Shown: positions 51,314-60,140 of the stretch, in pieces
Layout: each line of letters starts with the position of its first letter
Position numbering within the stretch: the first letter of the stretch is position 1
Assembly (NCBI GenBank): GCA_965223485.1
Contig: OZ244993.1
Coordinates: forward strand, 2,046,001-2,110,000
Source: VXPQ01 sp965223485
GTDB lineage: Bacteria > Bacteroidota > Rhodothermia > Rhodothermales > VXPQ01
Direction: 5' to 3'
DNA length: 64,000 nt
The notes under the pieces: model-generated
Told to the model about the DNA's origin: nothing
What the model saw: the letters and a program-made list of their open reading frames with translations, nothing else
Database searches by the model: none
Translations under genes and position numbers: made by a program

Positions 51314-54300
51314 ATGCCCGGCCTGTGCTCCGTGGCGCTTGCCCTCTTGTGGGCATGCTCCTGGCCGCATTCCGCCCAAACCCAAATTCATACCGAAACT
51401 CCGAGCCAAGGTAGCCCCAAAACCTTGGCCTGGGCCCACACCCAAACTCCGGGTCAAGGCAGCCCCCAAACCTTGGCCTGGAACCAAACCCAAACACCGG
51501 GTCAAGGTAGCCCCCAAACCTTGATCCGGAACCGGGCCCGGAACCAGACCCTTCCCGTCACCTTCCGCTACATCCCCGAACAGGTTTTTGCCGAGCGCGC
51601 CTTTGTCCCCGGCACATTCAACGGATGGGGTACTCCGTACCAGGGAAACACGTCCTGCATCCGGGCAGACCACGCCTCGGCCATGTCGTTCGTCCGGTTC
51701 GAGCGCTACTGGCTCTACACGATCCCCCTCGAAATAGGCAGCACCTACGAGTACAAGGTGCAGGTCCATCTCGACATCGCAGGCGCCGACTGTTCCTGGC
51801 TCACCGATCCGCTGAACCCCCGGTCCAACCCTGCGGACAACAACAATTCCGTGCTCACCGTCACGGACCCCATGATCTTCCAGCCCGCCCAGGAGATCGA
51901 AAACGGGGCCTTCTCCGCCGGACTGTTCTCCACGCAGCCGTTCGTTTCCATCGTCTACCATATCAATGGGGTCGAATATGCCGACGGCCTTGACCGGTAC
52001 GACCCCGACACAGGCGTTTTCCGGGTCGAGACTCCCCGCCGCATTCCTCCCGGCGCACAGTTCCGCATGGTGGCCACCGACCAGGCGGGCCGCCGCGTGG
52101 AAGCTGAAATAGGCCGCATCCTCGCTCCCGTCGAGTGGGTGGGCCCCGCATTTTCCACGGTCAGGGAGGAAGTTTCTCTCCGCGCCTACGTCACGGGCCT
52201 CGACGGCGCCGTAGACCCGAACATCACGCAGGCCACGCTCCTGCGCAACGGCGAGGAAATGGGCACGGTAGCCGTAACCGACGGAGAAGCGCACGTCACG
52301 GCGCCGCTCGAACTGGGTGACAACGGATTCCAGCTCCGCCTCGAGCCCGACGGGGGCGCCGTCCCGCACCCGCTTGTCTCCGATCCGATCGTGATCAACC
52401 GCCGCCTGCACCCGCTGGATCGCGCGCTGGTCAACTTTTCCGTAACAGGCTCCGGAAATCGGTTCGACATTTCCATTGCCTCCATTACCCCTGCGGATAC
52501 CGGCCATGTGACCGTGCAATTCGAATACCCCGCCGATTTCGAGGACCCGTTCAACACCACGGAGGTAAGGGGGTTTACTAAAGGCCCGGCCGGCATAAGT
52601 GGCTTTGCCGACGGCCCTGGGGAAGTGTACGTGAATTTTGACTTCAGACACTCCAACGGCGAAACAGGGCGCCGCCGCGTGGCTGTCGTCATCGAGGAGG
52701 ATGGTACGGCGCGGGAAATGCGCTACGAGGAAACCGCCTCCTGGGTCCACAACGCGGTGGTCTACGAGATTTTCCCCTTCAGTTTCGGGCCGGAAGCCTT
52801 CGGCGCCCCCGCGAATCCGGGCCGCCGCCTCCGCGACATCACCCGCGAGTTGGACTACATCGCGCAGATGGGCTTCAACACCATCTGGTTCATGCCGATC
52901 ATGCACAATCAGGTGATGAACCAGATTTCCGGGGGCTACAACATCATCGACTTCTACAAGGTCGATCCCCGCCTGGGCACGAACAGAGATTTCAAGGCCC
53001 TCGTAGAGCGGGCGCACGAACTCGGCATACGGGTCATCCTCGACATTACGCCCAGCCATGTATCCCCGGCGCACCCGTGGGTCGCCAGCCTGCGCAACGG
53101 CGGTCCGTACGGGGCCTACCTGCAGACGGAACCCAGCGCCCACAACCTCGGGCTCGACAACCGGGGCGCCAACCTCCCCGAAGTCCGGCAGGCCGGGGCC
53201 GATTATTACAAGTACCAGGGATTCGGGGACCTGGCGAACCTCGACTGGAACAACGACGATTTGCAAGCCGAGATGCTCGACATGCTGGCGTTCTGGGTGA
53301 ACGAATTCGACATCGACGGCTGGCGGCTGGACGTGTACTGGGGGCCGTGGCGGCGCTACGGGCCGGATCGCTTCGGGCGGCCCATCCGTACGCTCATGAA
53401 ACGGCTGAAGCCCGATGCCTGGCTGCTCGGCGAGATCGTGGGGACGGGAAGCGGCACGGAGGTCTACTACGCCGACGCCCTGCGCGGCGCCCGCTTCGAG
53501 GGCGGCATCGACGCCGGCTACGACTGGCCGTTCTACCATAATGTAGTGAGAGGAGGGTACGGCCTGCTCGCCACGTACGACCGGTATGCGCACAACGAAG
53601 ATTTTCACCCCGGCCCGAATGCCCGCTACTTTCGTTTTCTGGAGAACCACGACGAACAGCGTATTGCCTCGCTGCATGCCTCCAGCCCCGACCGCCTGTT
53701 CCCGCTTGCGGGGTTTCTGCTCACGACCACGGGCGTGCCGATGGTATACCAGGGGCAGGAGGTGGCTTTCCGTGCGGGGGCGGACCCGAGGCGCGCGCCG
53801 GTGGACTGGAATACTCCCCGCAACGGCGAGTTCGCCCGTCATTACCAGCGCCTGGCGCATGCCCGCGCCCGGTTCCCGGCCTTTGGCGCCCAGCAACTCA
53901 ATACGCTGAGCACGCGCGGCGTGTACGGCTACGTGCGCCCCTATGTGGACGAAAACGCCCTCGTTCTTGTCAATTTTTCGTCCGTTTCCCGCACTGTGAC
54001 AATAGATCCAAGCCCCCACGTCACGATGTCGAATCCCGGTCCTGTCCCGTATTACGACATTTTTGCGGATACCTCGGCTGCATATCCGGGGGGGTTCGAC
54101 GTCACGGTGCCTCCCTATGAGACCGTTATATATATAACGAGTGAGGATCCCGGCTTTGAGCCGCCTTCGCTCCCGTCCTTGCCGTATGGGGCGGTCTACA
54201 CCTCCGCAGAGCGCGAGGAGTTGCCCGTTTCTGTGAAACTTTCAAGGAATTACCCGAATCCCTTCAACCCCGAGACGACCATTGAGTATATGTTGCCGCG

Positions 54301-54490
54301 AGCGGAGACGGTGCGCCTGGTCGTGTACGACCTGCTGGGCAGGGAAGTAGCCCGCCTTGTGGACGGTATGCGTCCGGCAGGCCGTCACCGGGTACGTTTC
54401 AGAGCGGGGGAACTCCCCAGTGGAACGTATGTATACCGCCTCGAAACCGCCGGGAAACGGCATACGCAGACGATGGTTCTGGCGAAATGA
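51314..54490 (+). CDS. Multidomain GH13 alpha-amylase-family enzyme with T9SS-like C-terminus
   Basis: About 1058 residues. The start at 51314 (MPGLCSVALALLWACS) gives a signal; the longer frame from 51212 overlaps the previous gene. A three-unit 16-residue repeat (QTPGQGSPQTL) follows. Next come CBM48/CBM20-like sandwich domains (FVPGTFNGWG, TYEYKVQVH) and a further beta domain, then the GH13 barrel from about 480: DITPSHVSP, WRLDVYWG with nucleophile Asp673, LLGEIVG with Glu707 and FLENHDEQR with Asp780. The T9SS-like domain closes it (NYPNPFNPETTIEYMLP, VYDLLGREV). Likely acts on starch-like glucans at the surface. Confidence 0.92.
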   Translation: MPGLCSVALALLWACSWPHSAQTQIHTETPSQGSPKTLAWAHTQTPGQGSPQTLAWNQTQTPGQGSPQTLIRNRARNQTLPVTFRYIPEQVFAERAFVPGTFNGWGTPYQGNTSCIRADHASAMSFVRFERYWLYTIPLEIGSTYEYKVQVHLDIAGADCSWLTDPLNPRSNPADNNNSVLTVTDPMIFQPAQEIENGAFSAGLFSTQPFVSIVYHINGVEYADGLDRYDPDTGVFRVETPRRIPPGAQFRMVATDQAGRRVEAEIGRILAPVEWVGPAFSTVREEVSLRAYVTGLDGAVDPNITQATLLRNGEEMGTVAVTDGEAHVTAPLELGDNGFQLRLEPDGGAVPHPLVSDPIVINRRLHPLDRALVNFSVTGSGNRFDISIASITPADTGHVTVQFEYPADFEDPFNTTEVRGFTKGPAGISGFADGPGEVYVNFDFRHSNGETGRRRVAVVIEEDGTAREMRYEETASWVHNAVVYEIFPFSFGPEAFGAPANPGRRLRDITRELDYIAQMGFNTIWFMPIMHNQVMNQISGGYNIIDFYKVDPRLGTNRDFKALVERAHELGIRVILDITPSHVSPAHPWVASLRNGGPYGAYLQTEPSAHNLGLDNRGANLPEVRQAGADYYKYQGFGDLANLDWNNDDLQAEMLDMLAFWVNEFDIDGWRLDVYWGPWRRYGPDRFGRPIRTLMKRLKPDAWLLGEIVGTGSGTEVYYADALRGARFEGGIDAGYDWPFYHNVVRGGYGLLATYDRYAHNEDFHPGPNARYFRFLENHDEQRIASLHASSPDRLFPLAGFLLTTTGVPMVYQGQEVAFRAGADPRRAPVDWNTPRNGEFARHYQRLAHARARFPAFGAQQLNTLSTRGVYGYVRPYVDENALVLVNFSSVSRTVTIDPSPHVTMSNPGPVPYYDIFADTSAAYPGGFDVTVPPYETVIYITSEDPGFEPPSLPSLPYGAVYTSAEREELPVSVKLSRNYPNPFNPETTIEYMLPRAETVRLVVYDLLGREVARLVDGMRPAGRHRVRFRAGELPSGTYVYRLETAGKRHTQTMVLAK
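51389..51532 (+). repeat. Three 48-bp in-frame tandem repeats
   Basis: Three imperfect 48-bp units encode HTETPSQGSPKTLAWA, HTQTPGQGSPQTLAWN and QTQTPGQGSPQTLIRN, forming the linker between signal peptide and first domain of the GH13 protein. Copy number could vary without breaking the frame. Confidence 0.85.
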
Positions 54491-54587
54491 AGGAGTGGGG
54501 AGCACTGGAACCCTGCATATGTCCCGGTTATTAAAAAAAATATGGAACAGGGGTTGATTCTGTTTGTTCATTCAGCGAACTTTCCAC

Positions 54588-54645
54588 TTGACACTGGAAA
54601 AAGCATTGCCTATACTTGACAAGTATGAGCGCGGTGTCGTACATT
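54588..54645 (+). promoter_or_regulatory. Tandem sigma70-like promoters ahead of surface protein A, outside the inverted repeat
   Basis: TTGACA (54588-54593), 17-base spacer, TATACT (54611-54616) is a near-perfect sigma70 promoter. A second overlapping set follows: TTGACA (54616-54621), 18-base spacer, TACATT (54640-54645). Both lie outside the outer inverted repeat that begins at 54654 and point towards gene A. No comparable pair precedes gene B beyond the opposite arm. Bacteroidota sigma factors often prefer other motifs, so function needs testing. Confidence 0.65.
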
Positions 54646-54653
54646 GTTGGTAT

Positions 54654-54937
54654 GTGCCCTTACGGGTACACACTAAGCGCGTACACCTGCCTGGACACAC
54701 CCACCCATACCCAAATGATCACTCTCTGTGAGGGTGGCACGTCATTTTAACCAACATTGAGCATAAGCCATGACGTTCTTGCTTCAGAAATTCAATGCGA
54801 TCAACCGCACTTGCACCGAGGCGCGGGCCCGGAACGGCTTGCGGCTCACCGCAGGCGGTATCGCTTTCACCGGCCGCCTTGCGGCTTGCCTGTTGCTGGC
54901 GGGCTTCCTGGGTGTGGGGTCCGCAATGGCGCAGCCC
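54654..54937. repeat. Outer inverted repeat, left arm (284 bp)
   Basis: Identical, apart from three mismatches, to the reverse complement of 62272-62555. It covers the 116-bp leader and the first 56 codons (signal peptide) of gene A. Similarity stops abruptly at both edges. Confidence 0.92.
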
Positions 54938-57244
54938 CATGTCCTCCGCATGGGGGACGGGGCGGTAACCGTTAGTACTGACCTTAGTAATGGTGACGAC
55001 GGGAAAGTACATCACTATGTGATCGGGAAGACGGCCACTAATGATCCTACGAGTAACGGTAGCGTGAATACGTTTCTCGTTGGAAGCATTGCCCTGGTCA
55101 CTTTTGACGACATCGCTAACACGCTCATGGTCACCCCGGTTGCAGTGGGCGCATTCAAGATTGCCTTGACCAGTGCGATTGGAGCCTTAACCGACGATCT
55201 GTCGACTATTGGTGGCACGCCCATCAACTTCGAGATCCTGTCGGGTAATGCACCCATGCTTATAGGGGCTGCGGACAATGCGGCAGTGCAGATCGATATG
55301 GTATCTCTTGAGTTGATTCCGAGGGACGACACATCGAAAGAGTATGACTTGCTTGACTGGTTCAGCGACCCGAACGATGTCTTCCTTACCTACGAAGCCA
55401 AGGTGGATATGGTGGCTAAAGATGATCCGGATCCATTGCCTGACCCCTTGGTAGCCCCGCGAAGAGCGAAGGTCGACAAAGACGGTGTAAACATCGTGAG
55501 CGCGACGAGAGTCGGAAACAAGCTGACCGTTGCCCTTACGAAGGATGCGAAGATGGCCGACCAGACCGACATTTGGGTATTCGGACGCGACGGCAGCGAA
55601 TACGCCAGGAAGCGGATTCAGGTGACGGTAGGTTCGTCAACCAATCCGTATGTCATGACGGTGATTGCGGACGATGTTCTGCGGGAGGATGCGGCTGCAG
55701 ATACCCACTACGAACTGGCTTCGGGTTTCATGGATCCTGATGTGGCTTCTACTGACAGGGATGTTGATGATGGTGATGCAATGACATTGACCTACGCAGT
55801 CAGCATCAGCGATAAGAATGCGGCCAAAGTGGGTTCGGAGGTCTACTTCACGTGGGTTACCTCGTACATGACGGCGAGGGTTGTGCTAAGGGATACTGAT
55901 GCGGACGCCGTTGGGCACGAAGGAGGAGCTTTATTAACCATCCGCCCCCGCGCGCCGGGGTCGGCCACGTTCACGGTGACAGCCACGGATAAGGGTGAGT
56001 TTTGCCGGGATGCGGGTGCGGATGAGAGTGTCAATGTCGTCGACAAGGAGGGTAGTAACACCGAGCATGATGCTACGGGGGATGTGGCAGCGGTCAGGTG
56101 CCAGCACATAGACACCTCAGGTGCCGAGAACGACACCACGTATACGGCACTGTTCCCTGACACCAAGTCCGTTAAGGATGCCTTCACGGTGACCATCGTA
56201 ACCAAGACCTCGCCGATCTCGGATGTAGAGATTGATGCCATGGAAGTAGTAGCGGACGGGGATGCCATTATGTTCGATCTGGAAGATCTGAACGGCGATA
56301 AGGATGGCGAGCCAAAGGCATTCACGGATCCCACGAAGGAAGGATTGACCTATACGGTGGAGGCGGCACAGGTTAAAGACAACGATATCGCAACGGTAAG
56401 CGTGGACGGCAGTATGGTCACGATTGCCCCGCTATGGCGTTCTGGCGACGAGAACACCACCGTTACGGTGAAGGCCACGAACAACCTTGACGAGGAGAGT
56501 CTTTCTTCAACGTTCGGCTTGACGGTCAAGACGGCCACGAAGCCGGTTGTGAACCAGAGCCTGGCTGTGCAAGGTGTTCTGGCTATGGGCTTCTCGCTGA
56601 ATACGGGCGATGCGCCGATGGTAGTGCCTCTGGCAAATCTCACGGGTGCGACGGAGCCGCCTTTTGTGGCGCTCTTCATCGATCCGAATGCGGCTGCACG
56701 CGATGCGCTTCCGGGCGGGCTGTTGTTAGAGATGAAGGTAGAGGATGTGGTAGCCGATCATGTCTACGAGAACCAGAGCAAGACGAATGACGTGACCACA
56801 TCGGCCATGCGCCTCGTGCTGGATCCGTCTGGCCCCAATCCCACACTGACGATCACGCCTACCGGCGCCAACTCGGCGACCGTGACGGTCAGGGCGACCG
56901 ACCGTGAGCGCAACATGGTTTCGGCGATGACGACCATCACGGTTATATCGGGTGTAGGCACGGAAGGCGAGGAACTGCCGACGGAAGTCAGCCTTTCCCA
57001 GAACTATCCGAACCCGTTCAATCCGCAGACGACCATCGACTACGCCTTGCCGAAGGCGGGCGATGTGAGCCTCGTCGTGTACGACATGCTCGGTCGTGAA
57101 GTGGATGTGTTGCTTGACGGTCCTCAGGCCGCTGGCCGGCACACGGTGCGCTTCGGTGCGAATCACTTGCCGAACGGCACCTACGTATACCGCCTTGTGG
57201 CGGCAGACAAGACAATTACGCGCACAATGGTTCTTGTCAAATAA
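54770..57244 (+). CDS. Surface protein A: constant ends, variable middle, T9SS-like C-terminus
   Basis: An 824-residue exported protein. The first about 55 residues (signal ending SAMAQP after a long basic N-region) match paralogue B almost exactly; the middle has repeated Ig/cadherin-like beta domains (for example RPRAPGSATFTVTATDKGEF, KTATKPVVNQSLAV) with only partial similarity to B; the last about 100 residues (NYPNPFNPQTTIDYALP, VYDMLGREVDVLLDG, NGTYVYRLVA) are again almost identical to B. This is the architecture of antigenically or phase-variable surface proteins. It has a strong promoter upstream and a terminator hairpin downstream. No enzymatic motif. Confidence 0.88.
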   Translation: MTFLLQKFNAINRTCTEARARNGLRLTAGGIAFTGRLAACLLLAGFLGVGSAMAQPHVLRMGDGAVTVSTDLSNGDDGKVHHYVIGKTATNDPTSNGSVNTFLVGSIALVTFDDIANTLMVTPVAVGAFKIALTSAIGALTDDLSTIGGTPINFEILSGNAPMLIGAADNAAVQIDMVSLELIPRDDTSKEYDLLDWFSDPNDVFLTYEAKVDMVAKDDPDPLPDPLVAPRRAKVDKDGVNIVSATRVGNKLTVALTKDAKMADQTDIWVFGRDGSEYARKRIQVTVGSSTNPYVMTVIADDVLREDAAADTHYELASGFMDPDVASTDRDVDDGDAMTLTYAVSISDKNAAKVGSEVYFTWVTSYMTARVVLRDTDADAVGHEGGALLTIRPRAPGSATFTVTATDKGEFCRDAGADESVNVVDKEGSNTEHDATGDVAAVRCQHIDTSGAENDTTYTALFPDTKSVKDAFTVTIVTKTSPISDVEIDAMEVVADGDAIMFDLEDLNGDKDGEPKAFTDPTKEGLTYTVEAAQVKDNDIATVSVDGSMVTIAPLWRSGDENTTVTVKATNNLDEESLSSTFGLTVKTATKPVVNQSLAVQGVLAMGFSLNTGDAPMVVPLANLTGATEPPFVALFIDPNAAARDALPGGLLLEMKVEDVVADHVYENQSKTNDVTTSAMRLVLDPSGPNPTLTITPTGANSATVTVRATDRERNMVSAMTTITVISGVGTEGEELPTEVSLSQNYPNPFNPQTTIDYALPKAGDVSLVVYDMLGREVDVLLDGPQAAGRHTVRFGANHLPNGTYVYRLVAADKTITRTMVLVK

Positions 57245-57322
57245 GCGAGAAAGAGAGTCACCTCTCGGCTTATGCTCAGCGAGGCCCCCGTTACCGAAAG
57301 GTAGCGGGGGCCTTGTGTGTTT
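57000..57322. repeat. Inner inverted repeat, left arm (about 323 bp)
   Basis: Closely matches the reverse complement of 59818-60140 with a handful of mismatches and no gaps. It covers the T9SS-domain coding end of gene A and its terminator, ending sharply at GTGTGTTT. Confidence 0.9.
57282..57313 (+). terminator. Terminator of gene A with GAAA tetraloop
   Basis: AGGCCCCCGTTACC pairs with GGTAGCGGGGGCCT around the GNRA loop GAAA (57296-57299), followed by TGTGTGTTTG. The same hairpin follows copies B and C. Confidence 0.8.
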
Positions 57323-57511
57323 GTGGGGGTGTCAAGATAAATACAGCCAGCGAACGTGCAATTCGCAGGACACGCCCTTTGAAAAATTTGGAGTTATATC
57401 TGGCCGGGCCATGAATCTATATGTATGGCGATCAGGCTTCGGAGTGATTCTGAGTATTGGCCCATCCTTTTTAAGGCGCTTCTATTGACAATCGTACATA
57501 AAGGTGCGAAA

Positions 57512-57718
57512 TTGACTGGCACTGAATTTCTCAAGCGAGCCAGGCGCTACGCTAAACAACATGGCAAAAGTTATCACTTTGACCCGCGACAAGGAAAGGG
57601 GAGCCATGGTATCCTGTACGTTGGCGACCATCGCACGACGGTCAAGCAGGGTAAACTCGCGCCGGGAACGTTTCGCAACATGCTGAAGCAACTCGATATC
57701 CCCAAGGAGGATTTCTGA
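57512..57718 (+). CDS. hicA: HicA-family mRNA interferase toxin
   Basis: About 68 residues from a TTG start at 57512, chosen because AAGGTG lies five bases upstream and the product then has normal HicA length; the longer frame from 57425 begins outside the family. The dsRBD-like fold carries the active-site His32 in QGKGSHGILY and the strand/helix words HRTTVKQ and PGTFRNMLKQLDI. HicA cleaves mRNAs when free of HicB. The stop overlaps the hicB start (TGATG), with AAGGAGG before hicB. It lies inside the spacer between the inner inverted repeats. Confidence 0.87.
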   Translation: MTGTEFLKRARRYAKQHGKSYHFDPRQGKGSHGILYVGDHRTTVKQGKLAPGTFRNMLKQLDIPKEDF

Positions 57719-58158
57719 TGCAGTATGCATACCCGTGTGTGTTGACCCCGGAAACAAATGGTGGGTTCTCGGTTTCCTTCCCGGATGTGCCCCAGGCACT
57801 CACCAGTGGCGACGATCATGCCGAGGCTCTGGCTATGGCGGAAGACGCCCTGGTGGCTGCATTGGGCGCGTACATTCAGTGCCGTGAAAACATTCCACCC
57901 CCGAGTCCTGTTATCGACGGCCAGAGACGTATCGCCGTTCGCTCCATTGTCGCCGCCAAGCTGGCTCTTTACTCGGCAATGCGGGCACAGCGTATCACAA
58001 AAACCGAACTTGCCCGCCGCATGGGGTTGAGTGAAGGCGCCATCCGCAAGCTACTTAATCTCGATCATCGCTCCCATATCGGACAAGTCGAACGAGCATT
58101 GCATATTGTCGGGCGCAGTCTGGTGCTCACCGATGAGCCTGCATTACAAGGCAACTGA
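57718..58158 (+). CDS. hicB: HicB-family antitoxin with helix-turn-helix
   Basis: A 146-residue antitoxin. The N-terminal degraded RNase H-like fold is recognisable (PCVLTPETNGGFSVSFPDVP, then EALAMAEDALVAALGAYIQ). The C-terminus has an Xre-like helix-turn-helix (TKTELARRMGLSEGAIRKLLN) for autoregulation. It is coupled to hicA. Its position within an invertible-looking spacer could stabilise that spacer against loss. Confidence 0.92.
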   Translation: MQYAYPCVLTPETNGGFSVSFPDVPQALTSGDDHAEALAMAEDALVAALGAYIQCRENIPPPSPVIDGQRRIAVRSIVAAKLALYSAMRAQRITKTELARRMGLSEGAIRKLLNLDHRSHIGQVERALHIVGRSLVLTDEPALQGN

Positions 58159-58225
58159 TCGGGATCGCGTTTTTCGCTATGCGTGATGTATCATCCTCCC
58201 GATTTCCGGAACCGCCCCGTTCCGA

Positions 58226-59017
58226 ATGACCCCCAACGCTACACATCATTACCTCGAACGGCTTGTTCACCATTTTGAGCGGCCGTCCTTTATCGACAGG
58301 GATCCCATTTCCATTCCTCACGGATTCGACGATCCGCGCGACCGGGAGGTTATCGGTCTGTACGCCGCTCTGCTTGCCTGGGGCCGCCGGGAAACCGTCC
58401 TGGCGAAGATGAACGAACTCTGCGAGCGCATGCGTTTTCGCCCCTACGCGTTCATCCGCAGTTTCGATGGGGAACGAGACGCGGACCGCCTGCACGGATT
58501 CAGGCACCGGACATTCCAGCCGGAGGACCTTTTCTGGTTCACGCACAACCTGGGCATCCTGCTGCGCCGGTACGAAACGATGGAGGAGCTCTTTGCACGG
58601 CATCTGCCGGTGGTTGCCCCCCATGTCGGCCCCGCCATACAGGGGTTCAGCGAAGCGGTCCTGTCGGCTCATCCCGATACCCCGCCGCGCCTGCGTAAAC
58701 ACCTTGCACGCCCGGCGACGGGAAGCGCCTGCAAACGGCTGAACATGTACCTGCGATGGATGGTGCGGCCCGGACCTGTGGATATGAAGCTGTGGCGCCG
58801 CATCGCGCCGAAGCAACTCATGCTCCCGCTGGATGTGCATTCAGGGCGGGAGGCGCGTCGCCTCGGTATGCTCACCCGCAAGAGCAACGACTGGAAAGCC
58901 TGTATCGAGTTGACGGAAAATTGCCGGCGCCTGTGCGCGCAGGATCCTGCACGCTACGATTTCGCCTTCTTCGGCATAGGCGCCTACGGCCCGCCTGACT
59001 TCAGCGAGACCGATTGA
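58226..59017 (+). CDS. TIGR02757/DUF2400 family protein
   Basis: A 263-residue cytoplasmic protein of the TIGR02757 family, typical of Bacteroidota. Characteristic words are YLERLVHHFERPSFIDRDPI, EVIGLYAALLAWGRR, CKRLNMYLRWMVRPG, and LDVHSGREARRLGMLTRKSNDW. The family shows distant similarity to DNA glycosylase-type helical folds but has no established function. It starts 67 bp after hicB. A 31-bp piece resembling its 3' end recurs at about 59367-59397. Confidence 0.88.
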   Translation: MTPNATHHYLERLVHHFERPSFIDRDPISIPHGFDDPRDREVIGLYAALLAWGRRETVLAKMNELCERMRFRPYAFIRSFDGERDADRLHGFRHRTFQPEDLFWFTHNLGILLRRYETMEELFARHLPVVAPHVGPAIQGFSEAVLSAHPDTPPRLRKHLARPATGSACKRLNMYLRWMVRPGPVDMKLWRRIAPKQLMLPLDVHSGREARRLGMLTRKSNDWKACIELTENCRRLCAQDPARYDFAFFGIGAYGPPDFSETD

Positions 59018-59056
59018 CCGGGTGGAGGTGAGACGATTCCATCCGAGCGTATCAGG

Positions 59057-59230
59057 TTATGCCGCATTAAGCTTCGATTCGATGTTGCCTACCCGCTTGT
59101 CCATCTGTTCAAAACTTCCGACAAGGTTACTTACATCCCGATGCAGGGTGCTTACGCTATGCAATAGCCAACCAAGCAGAACGGGTACCGACAGGCTTAA
59201 CGTGGCGAATACGATTTGGAGGGTGTCCAT
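59057..59230 (-). CDS. Small membrane protein with short coiled-coil tail
   Basis: A 57-residue frame: MDTLQIVFATLSLSVPVLLG is its membrane segment start, followed by WLLHSVSTLHRDVSNLVGSF and a heptad-like tail ending in SKLNAA. The pattern (one membrane helix and then a short coiled-coil) and the neighbouring coiled-coil gene in the same direction suggest it is real, but no family is recognised. Just upstream of it is a short inverted repeat CCAGACATTGTCTGG (about 59250-59265). Confidence 0.5.
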   Translation of the reverse strand: MDTLQIVFATLSLSVPVLLGWLLHSVSTLHRDVSNLVGSFEQMDKRVGNIESKLNAA

Positions 59231-59416
59231 GGCCTCAGAGACGGTTTGGCGGGCGTCCAGACATTGTCTGGAATAAATATTGGTGATGTTCCGGATTTGT
59301 AGTTATGCGGACGCGCCTCAACACTTCTGTGAGTGGTTTATCCTTCCAGAAATGTCTGGTGGCGAGAGGCGCTTACGGCCCACCCGACTTCAGCGAAGTT
59401 TTACCCGTTAATCATG

Positions 59417-59740
59417 TCAGCCCTGCGAACGCGATGGATTAAACGGACCGACCCCTTTCTCAAGATGATGGATGCCGCCGATGTAGAAAACGTCGATCAG
59501 GTCAAGTTTGTGTTTGATCGTCTCCACATCCGCCTTGATCGTCTCCACGTCCGCCTTGATCGTCTCCACATCCGCCTTGAGCGTCTCCACATCCGCCTTG
59601 AGCGTCTTCACGTCCGCCTTGAGCGTCTTCACGTCCGCCTTGACCGTCTCCATGTCCGCCTTCAAGCCCTTCATGTCCGTTTCCAGACCGGCGAGGCGGT
59701 TATCGATACGTTCAAGGACGTTCTGCAAGTCCAGGTTCAT
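59417..59740 (-). CDS. Small heptad-repeat coiled-coil protein
   Basis: A 107-residue protein dominated by nine heptads of the form D-V-E-T-[IL]-K-A (residues about 20-85), predicting a long parallel coiled coil, with a hydrophobic end (LIDVFYIGGIHHL). The DNA beneath is a 21-bp tandem repeat (59521-59667) whose units are nearly identical, so repeat number may vary in frame. Function unknown; it lies in the inter-repeat spacer with HicAB. Confidence 0.68.
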   Translation of the reverse strand: MNLDLQNVLERIDNRLAGLETDMKGLKADMETVKADVKTLKADVKTLKADVETLKADVETIKADVETIKADVETIKHKLDLIDVFYIGGIHHLEKGVGPFNPSRSQG

Positions 59741-59817
59741 GATTTCCGCATGGGTTTGGCTGAGGGGTACGGTAATATACGGGAATGAAGCGGGCCTGTT
59801 CAGGAGGCGGAGTAATT

Positions 59818-60140
59818 AAACACACAAGGCCCCCGCTACCTTTCGGTAACGGGGGCCTCGCTGAGCATAAGCCGAGAGGTGACTCTCTTTCTCGCTTATT
59901 TGACAAGAACCATTGTGCGCGTAATTGTCTTGTCTGCCGCCACAAGGCGGTATACATAGGTGCCGTTCGGCAAGTGATTCGCACCGAAGCGCACCGTGTG
60001 CCGGCCAGCGGCCTGCGGGCCGTCAAGCAACACATCCACTTCACGACCGAGCATGTCGTACACGACTAGGCTCACATCGCCTGCCTTCGGCAAGGCGTAG
60101 TCGATAGTGGTCTGCGGATTGAACGGGTTCGGATAGTTCT
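59818..60140. repeat. Inner inverted repeat, right arm
   Basis: Reverse-complement partner of 57000-57322; covers the end of gene B and its terminator. Its outer edge at 59818 is where similarity to copies A and C stops (they continue as TTTGTGGGG; B turns to TTTAATTAC). Confidence 0.9.
59827..59858 (-). terminator. Terminator of gene B with GAAA tetraloop
   Basis: Same hairpin as after gene A, on the minus strand. It should stop transcription coming from gene B before the coiled-coil genes. Confidence 0.78.

Noticed and set aside
51167..54019. Long minus-strand open frame opposite the GH13 gene
   Set aside because: Shadow frame; all GH13 catalytic motifs are on the plus strand.
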